DNA of 64,000 nt, from contig CAMYLY010000005.1 of assembly GCA_947259405.1 (NCBI GenBank), forward strand, positions 1-64,000. Direction: 5' to 3'. How positions within the stretch are numbered: the first letter of the stretch is position 1; each line of letters begins with the position of its first letter. The DNA comes from an uncultured Gemmatimonadales bacterium (GTDB lineage: Bacteria > Gemmatimonadota > Gemmatimonadetes > Gemmatimonadales > GWC2-71-9). The position numbers were made by a program, and so were the translations under genes. Below the pieces are notes generated by a model. It was given only the letters and a program-made list of their open reading frames with translations, was not told where the DNA came from and made no database searches. Below are positions 36,764 to 45,615 of this stretch, one piece after another.

Positions 36764-39167
36764 CAGTCGTGCGATCCTCCGTTACCACCGCAGCGCCACG
36801 TTCCTGATCAAAATCCACCCGCAGGACACGGTCCATTCCGTCCCGCACGGATTCAACGTGCGTGATGAGCACGACCTGCGGGAAGCGATCGGCCAATCCG
36901 CGCAAGAGCTCGATCACATTCGCCCTCCGATACTCGTCGAGAGACCCGAAAATCTCGTCGAGCACGAGGAGCGACAGTGGCTGTCCGGCCCGTTCCGCCA
37001 CCATCTGCGAGATCGCTAGCCGGAGTACCAGATTGGAGATGTCTTCTTCACCACCGGAGATGACCTGCTTGGCCAATCCGTCTTCAATGATCACGACGTC
37101 GTACCGTTCGTCGAGTTCGAGTTCATGGTAACGCCCGTTGGTCAGCTCCGCGAGGAAATCCGAGGCGCGCTCGGAGAGTTCAGGGCGCATTTGGGTGTTG
37201 AGTTCGAGGCGAAGTTCGTGCAGGCTCCGGTCGAGTTCGTCGTGCAGGTCCACCGATCCCGTGAGTTCGGTGATTCTCGCGGCTCGCTCCTCGCGCTCTC
37301 GCATCCGGACCTCGGCCATCTCCACGGCACTCTGGGCAGCTTTGACCTCGGCCTCGAGCGTTGCCAACGCCAGCTCGCCATCGCGCACGGCTTCCTGCGC
37401 CCGTTCATACCGTGTTTGGGCCTCTTCGAACTTGGGCTCACTGAACCCGAGATCGGCGATCGCCTGCTCCAGCTGCGCCAAGAGGCGCTCCTTTTCAGAG
37501 GCAACGCGCTCGGCCGCTTCCGCCTCATCCACCAGCGTCTGGGCACGCCCCGCCTTGACCTCGAGGGCCGCCTGGGCCTTCACCACCGGTTCTAGATCCC
37601 GAAGTTCTGCCCGGACTGCATCGTGCCGCGCACTGTCGTAGCTGTCCGGGAGCTTGGCGATGGCCGCGTCCAGCTCCTCGCCGCGGGTTCGAAGCCGTTC
37701 CGCATCGGCCTGATGCGTCGCTGCGTCTTTGACGCGATCCTCGCAGTGTGCGACCGCTTGGACTCCCTCCTCCACTCGCTTACCGAGCTCGGCAACTCTC
37801 TGCACCGCTGCATCGACCTCGTCGGGAGACTGTTCTAGCTGCTCCAGACGGCGTTTGAAGAACTTGCCGCGCACTTCGACTTCCTCCAGCTGCCGGTCGA
37901 GTGTTTCGACCATCTGAGTATAGACGGCGCCGAGTGGGCGCTTGCAGACCGGGCACATCCCCTCGGGTCCCGCCTCGACGACCCCTTTCCGGTTGTTCTG
38001 GAGATCCATGTATTGATCGCGGAGGTTCAGACGTTTGGTCTGTGCATCCTGCTTGTCACGCACCCATGCCGTACGCGCGTCCTGCTCCGCCTGCTCCGCA
38101 GCCACGAGTGCGGCCCGTTCGTCTTGCAGCATGCGCTTGCCGACGCGAAGTGCCTCCTGCACGTCGCCGAGGGCCTCAAGGCGTTCGCGCTCACGCTGCT
38201 CTTGCTCCGCAAGTTCCTGCCGCTGCCCAACAAGGGACCGGCGTTCCCCCGCCGACCGTGCCTCGTCTTCCAGCCGCTCCAGCTCCTCGCGCAGCGGTGC
38301 AACCTGCGCAAGAGGGCCAGCGAGCTCCTCTAATTGGCTGCGGGACGACAGCGCCTCGGCGAGGTCCCGATCTAGTCGCTCGAATTCGCGGCGCGCCTCG
38401 ACCACATCACGTTCGGCCACACGTCGATCCGCATCGAGCGACACGGCCGCTTCACGCTGTTCGACCGCCGCTGTCCACGCCGGGCCTTCCGATTCCAGCG
38501 CTGCCTGTGCCGCCGCATATCGCCGTCGGGCATCCTCACGCGCTCTCTCGACTGTCGTGTGTCGGGCGCGGGCGGTCTCGAGTGCCGATCGCAACTCGTC
38601 GATGTCCGCCAGACCACGTTCCAACCCCGTAAGTTCTGCCCGAAGTTCCGACCGTCTTCCCCGAACCGTATCCTGCGCCAATTTGAGCTTCTCGTATCCG
38701 AGCACCTGCGACAAGAACTTCGAGCGATCCGTCGGCCCCATCGCGGCCATGACCGCAAGTTCCTTCTGGCCCGTGAAGTAGGTGTTGAAGAACTCCTGAC
38801 GCGTCATCCCCAGCGCCCGTTCGACACGCTCGCTTACCTCTTGCTGGCTCGTCACGATCGGAGCGTCGAAACGGTCTTGGTACAGCTCGGCGTTGTAGAG
38901 ACCACGGATCACGCGAAACTCGTGCGCACCGAGTGCGAAATCGACTTCGACCCGGACCGACGACCTCGCCGGTGCACGATTCCAGCGAATCGTCTCGCGG
39001 TTTCCACGCGCCGCGGGATTCCCATAGAACGCCCACGCAATCGCTTCCAGCAGCGTGGTCTTCCCCGCACCATTCGGTCCAATGATAGCGGTGAGACCCG
39101 GCCCGAGCGTGATCTCGGTGTCGGCATGTTGCCGGAAATTGACGAGATGGAGCCGGTGCAATCGCAC
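36750..39167 (-). CDS. sbcC: Rad50/SbcC-type ATPase with zinc hook
   Basis: 805 residues from GTG 39167. A TTG at 39173 overlaps the SbcD stop (TTGA), but GAGGAGG lies 7 nt before the GTG, an ideal distance, so I prefer the GTG. N-terminal Walker A IIGPNGAGKTT, long coiled coils with CPVC zinc hook near residue 405, signature ISGGEEDISNLVLRLAI, Walker B LLVLDEIFGSLD and the H-loop. Length and hook favour the Rad50 form. It partners the Mre11-like product (the TTGA/GTG overlap makes production coupled) to process DNA ends. Confidence 0.95.
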   Translation of the reverse strand: MRLHRLHLVNFRQHADTEITLGPGLTAIIGPNGAGKTTLLEAIAWAFYGNPAARGNRETIRWNRAPARSSVRVEVDFALGAHEFRVIRGLYNAELYQDRFDAPIVTSQQEVSERVERALGMTRQEFFNTYFTGQKELAVMAAMGPTDRSKFLSQVLGYEKLKLAQDTVRGRRSELRAELTGLERGLADIDELRSALETARARHTTVERAREDARRRYAAAQAALESEGPAWTAAVEQREAAVSLDADRRVAERDVVEARREFERLDRDLAEALSSRSQLEELAGPLAQVAPLREELERLEDEARSAGERRSLVGQRQELAEQEQRERERLEALGDVQEALRVGKRMLQDERAALVAAEQAEQDARTAWVRDKQDAQTKRLNLRDQYMDLQNNRKGVVEAGPEGMCPVCKRPLGAVYTQMVETLDRQLEEVEVRGKFFKRRLEQLEQSPDEVDAAVQRVAELGKRVEEGVQAVAHCEDRVKDAATHQADAERLRTRGEELDAAIAKLPDSYDSARHDAVRAELRDLEPVVKAQAALEVKAGRAQTLVDEAEAAERVASEKERLLAQLEQAIADLGFSEPKFEEAQTRYERAQEAVRDGELALATLEAEVKAAQSAVEMAEVRMREREERAARITELTGSVDLHDELDRSLHELRLELNTQMRPELSERASDFLAELTNGRYHELELDERYDVVIIEDGLAKQVISGGEEDISNLVLRLAISQMVAERAGQPLSLLVLDEIFGSLDEYRRANVIELLRGLADRFPQVVLITHVESVRDGMDRVLRVDFDQERGAAVVTEDRTTDVAA

Positions 39168-39169
39168 CG

Positions 39170-40357
39170 TCAACCCTCCTCGTGTCGGTCGACGTGGTCC
39201 ATGTAGCTGGTGGCCAACGCCACAAGGGCTGACCGCGCAATTGAGACATCGAGCGGACGGCGTTCGAGGAAGTCGACCAAGATGTCGCGCAAGGTCCGCC
39301 GAGTACCTTCCTCGGTGAGGCCGACCGGTCCGCTCGGCGGCGCGCGGCGCAAATCAAGGTGATAATGAAGCGCCCGCGCTTTGAAATCGCGGATACGCGT
39401 ATGGTCGAGATCACGAGAAACCGTCCGGGCAACATCGTACACGACCTGACGCAGCACCTGATTGTCTGGCCCGTCGTCCATTTGTTCGATCCGCGCCGCG
39501 ATTTCCGCATCGAGCTCGTCGGGCGAGAGCCCATCCCCCTGGATCGGGGCGAGATCTACAAGCTTGCGTGCCAGCGGAACCGGACGGAACTGTACGTCGG
39601 GGGCACCACTCGAGAGGTCGACAAGCAGCCAACCCTTCAATCCGGGCCGACCCTCGCGGGCCTCGTCTTTGAGTTCGCCCCATGGATTGTGGGTGACGTA
39701 CTCCAGCGCCCCGGCATACCACGCGTTGTCGCGCACTTTATGCGCGACGTGATAGTGGCCCAGTGCGACGTAATCCCACCGATCGGCATGCAGCTCCGAT
39801 GGTTCAAGCAATACCCCCCCGTATTCGGCTGACCAGCTCGCGGTCGGAAGCACGCCCGCGACCTCGCCGTGCGTTACTGCGACATGAAACCGAAACTCGC
39901 CCTTGGGCAGCAGCGTGGGGCGCTGGGCCTGCCTCCACGCAAGATGTGGAACGCACGTGACGGCCGCGTTCAAGGTCTCAAAGACGAGGGTCTTGGGCTC
40001 GGCGGCGACCACATACACGTGGTCGAGAGCTTCGAACAAGCGTAAGATCGTCCCGGTCTCGACCGACCGGGGTGTATCATGATTGCCTGCCACGAGGATC
40101 ACCGGCGTTTCGGGCAGCGCCATCCGGAGTTTTCTGAACTGATTGAACGAATGCAGAATCGCTGGGTTGGTCGGCCGCACCGAGTGAAACAGGTCTCCGG
40201 CAATCACCACGAGGTCGGGCTTCGCCTCGATGACTTCGTCAACGGCGTGGCGGAACGCCGCCGCCACATCCGCCTCTCGTTGGTTGATGCCCTGCGAATT
40301 GAGCCGGTGGTACTGCCGAAATCCGAGGTGGACATCGGCGAGATGGGCGAGCTTCAC
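39170..40357 (-). CDS. sbcD: Mre11/SbcD nuclease
   Basis: 395 residues from GTG 40357 (GTGA overlap with the upstream stop). Phosphoesterase motifs: DVH (8-10), GDLFH (54-58), GNHD (91-94), THGE (H163), GHYH (200-203), all metal ligands intact. Mre11-type nuclease acting with the Rad50 partner. The C-terminal capping and Rad50-binding helices follow (residues 270-390). It sits in an operon with HerA, NurA and Rad50. Confidence 0.95.
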   Translation of the reverse strand: MKLAHLADVHLGFRQYHRLNSQGINQREADVAAAFRHAVDEVIEAKPDLVVIAGDLFHSVRPTNPAILHSFNQFRKLRMALPETPVILVAGNHDTPRSVETGTILRLFEALDHVYVVAAEPKTLVFETLNAAVTCVPHLAWRQAQRPTLLPKGEFRFHVAVTHGEVAGVLPTASWSAEYGGVLLEPSELHADRWDYVALGHYHVAHKVRDNAWYAGALEYVTHNPWGELKDEAREGRPGLKGWLLVDLSSGAPDVQFRPVPLARKLVDLAPIQGDGLSPDELDAEIAARIEQMDDGPDNQVLRQVVYDVARTVSRDLDHTRIRDFKARALHYHLDLRRAPPSGPVGLTEEGTRRTLRDILVDFLERRPLDVSIARSALVALATSYMDHVDRHEEG

Positions 40358-41226
40358 GTCCCGTCGTGCACCTGCGTCTGCACCGTCGTATCAACGATGC
40401 CGAGTTCACGCATAGGAGCGCCGGGCGTGCCGTCGACGTGCACCGCGACACGGATTTGGATCCGAGCGGACTCCGCGACAATAGTGCGCCATCCGGTCGA
40501 CCATACGAACGATCCGAGCATACCACCGCCCGATCGTCGCACACCTCCGTCGTCCAAGGGCTGCACCTTATCGCGGAACGTACCCTCGAAGCTCACGTAG
40601 GCCAGGGTATCGCGCTCTCTGGGAGTCAGGCTGTCCACCTGAAATGAAACCCGTGCACTCACCGACCCGCCATCGATCCCATCCGCTAACCGAATCGCGA
40701 ACGCCCCGAAGGGAATGTCGAGGTCTTGCGTCCACACTTCACCGTCGCTGACCGCCGCGAGCGGCAGCGCGAGCCCCGGCAGCCCACGCGCCAACTCGAT
40801 GAGCAACGCTTGCCCCGGGTTGGACGCCTCTGACCGCACTCCCCCGACTTGCATTTGCTCATCGATGTCAGCTTGCACCCACAGCGTATCGAGCCCGCCG
40901 ACGCGCAGCTCCTGCCAGGCCTCACCAGCTTGGCGGGCGCGCGACAGAAGCGAGTCGAACGCGAGGTGGATGACCGGTCCACCATTGACCCCCGTGACCA
41001 CGACCTGTCGCATGCCACCAAGCTGCGCGGATTCACGAAATATCGGCGGATCCATCACCATCGTCTCGACATCGCGCGACTGCATGGCCACGCGAGTTCT
41101 GGTCTGGAAAAGGCGGTGGATCTCCACGCCGTGATGCGGTAACACCGCCAGATGCACGGCCTCCTGCGCACTCGAGCGTAGAGGCACGATGATGAGTGCA
41201 GCCGACGCGAGCACGAATGCCTTCAT
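40354..41226 (-). CDS. Secreted protein, DUF6263-like (paralogue 2)
   Basis: 290 residues from ATG 41226 (ATGA overlap with the upstream gene). Signal peptide ends at RSSAQEA. The C-terminal part shares with the upstream gene the patterns DTLAYVSFEGTFRD, VWSTGWR and a series of beta-strand repeats (IQIRVAVHVDG). The two are paralogues. Function unknown. It is striking that these two exported proteins lie between the HerA and Mre11 genes, which encode cytosolic DNA-end processing proteins. Confidence 0.75.
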   Translation of the reverse strand: MKAFVLASAALIIVPLRSSAQEAVHLAVLPHHGVEIHRLFQTRTRVAMQSRDVETMVMDPPIFRESAQLGGMRQVVVTGVNGGPVIHLAFDSLLSRARQAGEAWQELRVGGLDTLWVQADIDEQMQVGGVRSEASNPGQALLIELARGLPGLALPLAAVSDGEVWTQDLDIPFGAFAIRLADGIDGGSVSARVSFQVDSLTPRERDTLAYVSFEGTFRDKVQPLDDGGVRRSGGGMLGSFVWSTGWRTIVAESARIQIRVAVHVDGTPGAPMRELGIVDTTVQTQVHDGT

Positions 41227-42101
41227 GGCCGCACCCGAAATCGTGACACGACGTCCGTGTCCAGTCTGAACACGAGCATCGGCTCCTCTCCGAATACACC
41301 CACGCGTTTCGTCACATGTACCTTGGTACGCGAAGCGCCCGATACGTACGCGTTCCATGCCGTCGACCAGACCACCGTTCCCGAACTCGCGCCACCAAGG
41401 GTCACTGTCGCGTTCGCGACCTCAGCGGGCACGGTTCGCGCTACTGGCCGGGCCGTGGCGCGGAACGTCATAAATGCCAGCGTGTCCCCTCCACGAGCTA
41501 ACAGGCTGTCGAGGGTAATCGTCGACCTGGCCTCGAACCGCCCCCACAGCCGACCGCCTACGTCAGGCCGCGCCTCTGCCGGCAGCACATCGTCCGGGAC
41601 CCTGAACGCTAAATCTTCTTCCCAGGAGTCGCCCGGCCCGACCAGTGTCGGCGGCAGCGCGATCTCGAATCCACCGGCCATTCCGCGAAACAACTGCCCC
41701 GACCGCTGCGGGCCTTCGGACACGCTCAGCACTCGCATCCGTTCATCGACTTTCACCGTTGCGCGTGGCGTCGTGCCGCGGTCGTCGATCGCCTGCCAGT
41801 CCGCGCCCCAAGTCCGATATCGCGCCTCCACCGAGTCACGCACCACCTCGACGTCCACGTCGCTCGCGGCGACACTCACGACGCGGCGTGTCGTGCTTTC
41901 GAGCGCCTCGTAATCCAGCGCCCGCGTGGTATCCCCCCCGCGGTGCACCAAGGTCGTGGCCTCGGTCCAGACGTGCATACGGTAGGCCGACCCCAACCCG
42001 GGGGCATATCGCAGCTGCACTTGCTGCGCGGTGCCCGGCGTGCCTCCTATGATGCCTAGCGCGAGAGTGGCGGCGGCCATCCATTTCAGTCGCCTATGCA
42101 T
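41223..42101 (-). CDS. Secreted protein, DUF6263-like (paralogue 1)
   Basis: 292 residues from ATG 42101, overlapping the HerA stop by 8 nt. Signal peptide ends at GTAQQ. The mature part begins VQLRYAPGLGSAYRMHVWTEATTLV and contains ARGGDTLAFMTFRATARPV and VVWSTAWNAYVSGASRTKVHVTKRV, mirrored in the next gene. It looks like a beta-rich secreted domain (DUF6263-type). No catalytic motif seen. Confidence 0.75.
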   Translation of the reverse strand: MHRRLKWMAAATLALGIIGGTPGTAQQVQLRYAPGLGSAYRMHVWTEATTLVHRGGDTTRALDYEALESTTRRVVSVAASDVDVEVVRDSVEARYRTWGADWQAIDDRGTTPRATVKVDERMRVLSVSEGPQRSGQLFRGMAGGFEIALPPTLVGPGDSWEEDLAFRVPDDVLPAEARPDVGGRLWGRFEARSTITLDSLLARGGDTLAFMTFRATARPVARTVPAEVANATVTLGGASSGTVVWSTAWNAYVSGASRTKVHVTKRVGVFGEEPMLVFRLDTDVVSRFRVRP

Positions 42102-44034
42102 AGGGATCGTCAGAAGATCGCAGTGGCGAGAGAGGCTCGCCCCGGCGCGTGACGGTTTCGTGCGGAACGGCGCGCGGCAAGGTCGCCCGAAAGTAGCTCA
42201 AGACATCGTCCGGCCGGGTACGCCTCGTCGCGAGCAACGCGCGACGCACGTCGACTTCGTGATGATCTGCAATGATATCGACCACGGTCGCTGGTGAAAT
42301 TTCCCGATCGAGAGCAACCAGCTGGCGGACGACGGCGTCCTCGAACGGAACGTCCGTTTGCGGCGGGAACCGTTTCACGCCGTCGGGACCGCTCAACACC
42401 GGCGGCCGTGGAAACCGTACGAACACGGGATGCGTGAAGTGGGGGTGCCGCACCATGAGCTCCCCCTTCGGGAGCGTGGCCAGCTTGATCTTGGTCGCCG
42501 GTGAGAAGACCTGATACCCCGGTGTCGCGAGCTCGTCCATGTCCATCCGCCCGTACACCGCCGTGCCTGCGTTGCCTACCACGCGCCGATGCACCTGCGA
42601 GCGAAACTGTTGCGCGCCGAACAGCACGAGTCCCAGGTACCGGCCTCGCTCAGAAATGTCCAAGAGCATCTTGCGTACGTACGTCTCGGGTCCGTCGGAC
42701 GGCGCGTATTTGTTTAGCTCATCCACGAACACGATCACATGATCGACACCGAGTTCTCGCCGCTCCAGATGCTCGCGGAGTTTCGAGACGACGCGCGTGA
42801 ATACCAGATCCTGGCCAAGCTGATCCATGCCTGACACGTCGAGCACGTAGACGCCACGGTCCTCGAACGCCCCGAAGGGAAGGTCACTCGCCGAACCATC
42901 GTCCGTGACGAGCCCTTTGCACCTCGTCGAGATGTTGAGCAGACGATTCCGCACCTTGCGAATCGTCGCGATGTGATGCGTACGCCAGATGTCCCCACGA
43001 CCCGCCTGCTCCAGACCGTCGAACACCGCGCGGAAGAGACGTTCTAGATCGGCAAAGCTGCTTACGCGGTGCGTGTGCCCCCACTCATCCCGGAACTCCT
43101 TGTCGACGACGCGGTCTGCCAAGAAGTCGAGGAACGCGTCGGACTTGGCATCGATATCATCTCGACTCAGCAATACCTCGTGGTAGTCCAGTACCTCACG
43201 AAGACCCCAAACGAGAGGCGTCACCGCACCCACGAGATCCGGGTGTGAGCGCAGAGTGTTCAGGTTGACACCGTCGGCTTTGAACGGCGCGAAATAGTGC
43301 ACCGGGTCAAAGGCTACCGGTTGCACGCCCAACACATCGTAGAGATCCCGATCGTCGTCGTTCAGCTCCGCGGGTCGATCAAGGAAACACAGGTCGGGCC
43401 CCTTCACGTTGAAACACAGGGCCGCCACAGAGCCTTTCGCCGCCGGGAAGTGCTGGAAGATGGACGTGAGGGCAAACTCCACGGCCGACGTCTTGGTCGC
43501 CAGTCCCGAAACCCCGGAGATGTTGAGGTGGGCCGATTCCGGACCCAGCACAAAGTCTGCGTCGACCGACACGGGGGCCTTGAGCCCGGCCGCGCGGTAG
43601 ACGCCGATGGGAATAGCGGTAGGCGATTCCGATCGTACGTAGCTGTCCATCCGGAGTGCCCGCTCGACGTCTGAGGCACTCGCCACTCGCACGCCGGCCA
43701 AGGGCACGGGTTGCATCGGCTCCTCGGGCTCGTGGCGCAGCACGGCCGCCGTCCAGAGCCGGATCTCCGCCCGCCGTGTCGGTGCCGTGACGCTCTTCGG
43801 ATCGCCCTCGGCCGCCACCACCTCGTGCAGAGGTGAGGACAGATCGGAATACGCCCGACCATCGATGACGACGGCAAAGACAGTGCGAGTCTCGTCGTCG
43901 ACCCGCACGATGGCTCCGATCCCGAGGCTGGTTTCGACGGCCGTCCAGAAATGGAACTCGTGTGGACTGGCGGGCAGTGCCTCGGTCGCGATGACCCGGC
44001 CGATCGTTCGACCGTCTTCGAACTTGATCACCAC
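42094..44034 (-). CDS. herA: HerA-like hexameric DNA translocase ATPase
   Basis: 646 residues from GTG 44034 (or GTG 44031, which would overlap the NurA stop by 4 nt). HAS-barrel N-terminal domain, then P-loop in the form SGVSGLATKTS (173-183), with A-T-K-T replacing the usual S-G-K-T, Walker B VIVFVDELNKYAP and the arginine/glutamine regions of FtsK/HerA. The variant P-loop is a known form of a bacterial HerA-like subfamily and retains K and T. HerA works with the NurA nuclease, encoded immediately upstream with overlap, to resect DNA ends. Mre11/Rad50 follow in the same operon. Confidence 0.9.
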   Translation of the reverse strand: MVIKFEDGRTIGRVIATEALPASPHEFHFWTAVETSLGIGAIVRVDDETRTVFAVVIDGRAYSDLSSPLHEVVAAEGDPKSVTAPTRRAEIRLWTAAVLRHEPEEPMQPVPLAGVRVASASDVERALRMDSYVRSESPTAIPIGVYRAAGLKAPVSVDADFVLGPESAHLNISGVSGLATKTSAVEFALTSIFQHFPAAKGSVAALCFNVKGPDLCFLDRPAELNDDDRDLYDVLGVQPVAFDPVHYFAPFKADGVNLNTLRSHPDLVGAVTPLVWGLREVLDYHEVLLSRDDIDAKSDAFLDFLADRVVDKEFRDEWGHTHRVSSFADLERLFRAVFDGLEQAGRGDIWRTHHIATIRKVRNRLLNISTRCKGLVTDDGSASDLPFGAFEDRGVYVLDVSGMDQLGQDLVFTRVVSKLREHLERRELGVDHVIVFVDELNKYAPSDGPETYVRKMLLDISERGRYLGLVLFGAQQFRSQVHRRVVGNAGTAVYGRMDMDELATPGYQVFSPATKIKLATLPKGELMVRHPHFTHPVFVRFPRPPVLSGPDGVKRFPPQTDVPFEDAVVRQLVALDREISPATVVDIIADHHEVDVRRALLATRRTRPDDVLSYFRATLPRAVPHETVTRRGEPLSPLRSSDDPYA

Positions 44035-44903
44035 CAGCTCCCGAGTTGGGCTCGCAAAAACGCCTCAACTTGTTGAATTGGGTAAACCAGCCTATCCCAC
44101 CGGCTGTCTGGCGCCGACAGTGGCGTACGCTCCGCCAACAGCCAGCGGCTGACCTGCGTCGCGGTCGCTACGCTCTCATCCACTGCGGGACGTTCGACGC
44201 GCACGAGGCCGTGCAGCAGATCTTGCTCCTCCCATGGCCACAACCGAAGATACCACGAATACACATCCTCGTGGGTGGGCGTCGAACGCCGAAAGACACT
44301 GGTGCGATGCGCTTCGGGGAGCGTCAACGCGACCCGCAGATCCGATCCGTCCAGAAATTGTGTTTCGTGACTCTTGATCAACCCGACGAGGCGACCGCGT
44401 GGGCCCGTGTTCTCCAAACGGGGCAAGCTGCCATCGACGACGAGCCACGTGTCGTCGCGCTGTCGCACATGACGGCCCACCAACGCCGCCTCCAGTCGAG
44501 CGCGCCGGCGCTCGACCAGCAACGCGGCGCGGCGAACGTCGAGCATGGGATGTTCACGGTCGGCCACCCCGGCATCGAGCATGGGGAGACCCACTTCCTC
44601 GAGTGCGGCGCGCTGGCTGTCACTGAGGCGCTGAACGGCGGTCACGAGAAACTCGTCGCTCGCATGGTCGAGGACGTCCAGCTCACCGTCCACTCGTAGC
44701 ACGGTAGCCGCGGCGGCGTGACCGCGGATAATCGGTTGCAGACCGAGCCGGCCTTCAACCGCGTAGCGCTGGATGCCGTCGAGAAAGGCAACCGACGCCG
44801 GGACCGCACCCGGGTCCCCGACTGGGATCGCTTCCACCAAGCGGGATTCAACGGGATCGGCCGATCCGAAGGGTTCCGACACGGGCGGACCCACGTGCGT
44901 CAA
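44028..44903 (-). CDS. nurA: NurA-domain nuclease
   Basis: 291 residues if the TTG at 44903 starts it; the frame stays open upstream to 44978, where a CTG overlaps the methyltransferase stop (CTGA). NurA landmarks: the acidic AFLDGIQ (D42), TWLVVDGSL (second D), VGLIKSHE, and the C-terminal APDSRWDRLVYPIQQVEAFLRA. These match the NurA motif order of D-G, K and D/W residues. NurA is a manganese-dependent 5-prime nuclease that acts with HerA. The residues 1-25 of the extended form (SSSTRNRLRQAVVQAGG) look coding, so the start is not settled. Confidence 0.78.
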   Translation of the reverse strand: MTHVGPPVSEPFGSADPVESRLVEAIPVGDPGAVPASVAFLDGIQRYAVEGRLGLQPIIRGHAAAATVLRVDGELDVLDHASDEFLVTAVQRLSDSQRAALEEVGLPMLDAGVADREHPMLDVRRAALLVERRRARLEAALVGRHVRQRDDTWLVVDGSLPRLENTGPRGRLVGLIKSHETQFLDGSDLRVALTLPEAHRTSVFRRSTPTHEDVYSWYLRLWPWEEQDLLHGLVRVERPAVDESVATATQVSRWLLAERTPLSAPDSRWDRLVYPIQQVEAFLRAQLGSWW

Positions 44904-44974
44904 CGTAGCGGCCGGGCCAACGGTCCCGCCGGCCTGGACGACCGCCTGGCGAAGTCGGTTGCGCGTGGACGAAC

Positions 44975-45613
44975 TCAGTCGCGCACCTTGAGACTGATCA
45001 TCAGGCCGTCACGTACAGGAACGATCGCCGTGGAGAGGCGGGGGTCGCGAGCGGCCAGTTCGTTGTATGCGCGCATGCCCTCGACATCAGCCGCCCTGTC
45101 ACGCTCCTCGAGCACTCGCCCGTGGTAAAACGTATTGTCACACAGCAGGAGACCGCCCACGCGCAACAGCCGCATGGCGTGCGCAAAGTAGGCGGGGAGC
45201 GACTCCTTGTCGGCGTCGAGGAACACGGCATCGAACGCGGGCTCCAGCGTCGGGAGAACGTCTCGCGCATCGCCAACGATCAGCTCGACGCGATCCGTCA
45301 CCTCCGCGTCGCGGAACGCCTGCCGGGCGACACGCGCGTGCGCGCGCTTCGACTCGATGGTAATCAGCCGCCCATCAGCGCCGACCGCACGGGCAATCCA
45401 TACCCCCGAATACCCACCCAACGTCCCAACCTCGAGCACGCGTTGCGCGGCGATCGCGCGCAGGAGCACCGCAATCAGTTGTCCCTCTTCCGCGGAGATC
45501 TGGATGGGCGGAAGGCCTTGTGTCTCGTGCCGTGCGCGTACGGCGACGAGGACATCGTCTTCGATTCCGACGAGATGGCGGACGTACTGCTCGATTTCGG
45601 GCGCCGCGTCCAC
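44975..45613 (-). CDS. SAM-dependent O-methyltransferase (catechol type, family 3)
   Basis: 212 residues from GTG 45613, just after the stop of the preceding gene; a TTG at 45652 would overlap it. Motif I LEVGTLGGYSGVWIA, VGDARDV, AVFLDADKESLPAYF and RVGGLLLCDNTFYHG are the SAM and metal-binding blocks of caffeoyl-CoA/catechol O-methyltransferases. Acceptor unknown. It is in the same run as nurA and herA, but a functional link is not evident. Confidence 0.88.
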   Translation of the reverse strand: MDAAPEIEQYVRHLVGIEDDVLVAVRARHETQGLPPIQISAEEGQLIAVLLRAIAAQRVLEVGTLGGYSGVWIARAVGADGRLITIESKRAHARVARQAFRDAEVTDRVELIVGDARDVLPTLEPAFDAVFLDADKESLPAYFAHAMRLLRVGGLLLCDNTFYHGRVLEERDRAADVEGMRAYNELAARDPRLSTAIVPVRDGLMISLKVRD

Positions 45614-45615
45614 CT

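Noticed and set aside
37901-38632. 243-codon plus-strand frame inside the Rad50-like gene
   Set aside because: Pro, Arg and Ala-rich frame produced by the coiled-coil coding strand; not a gene.
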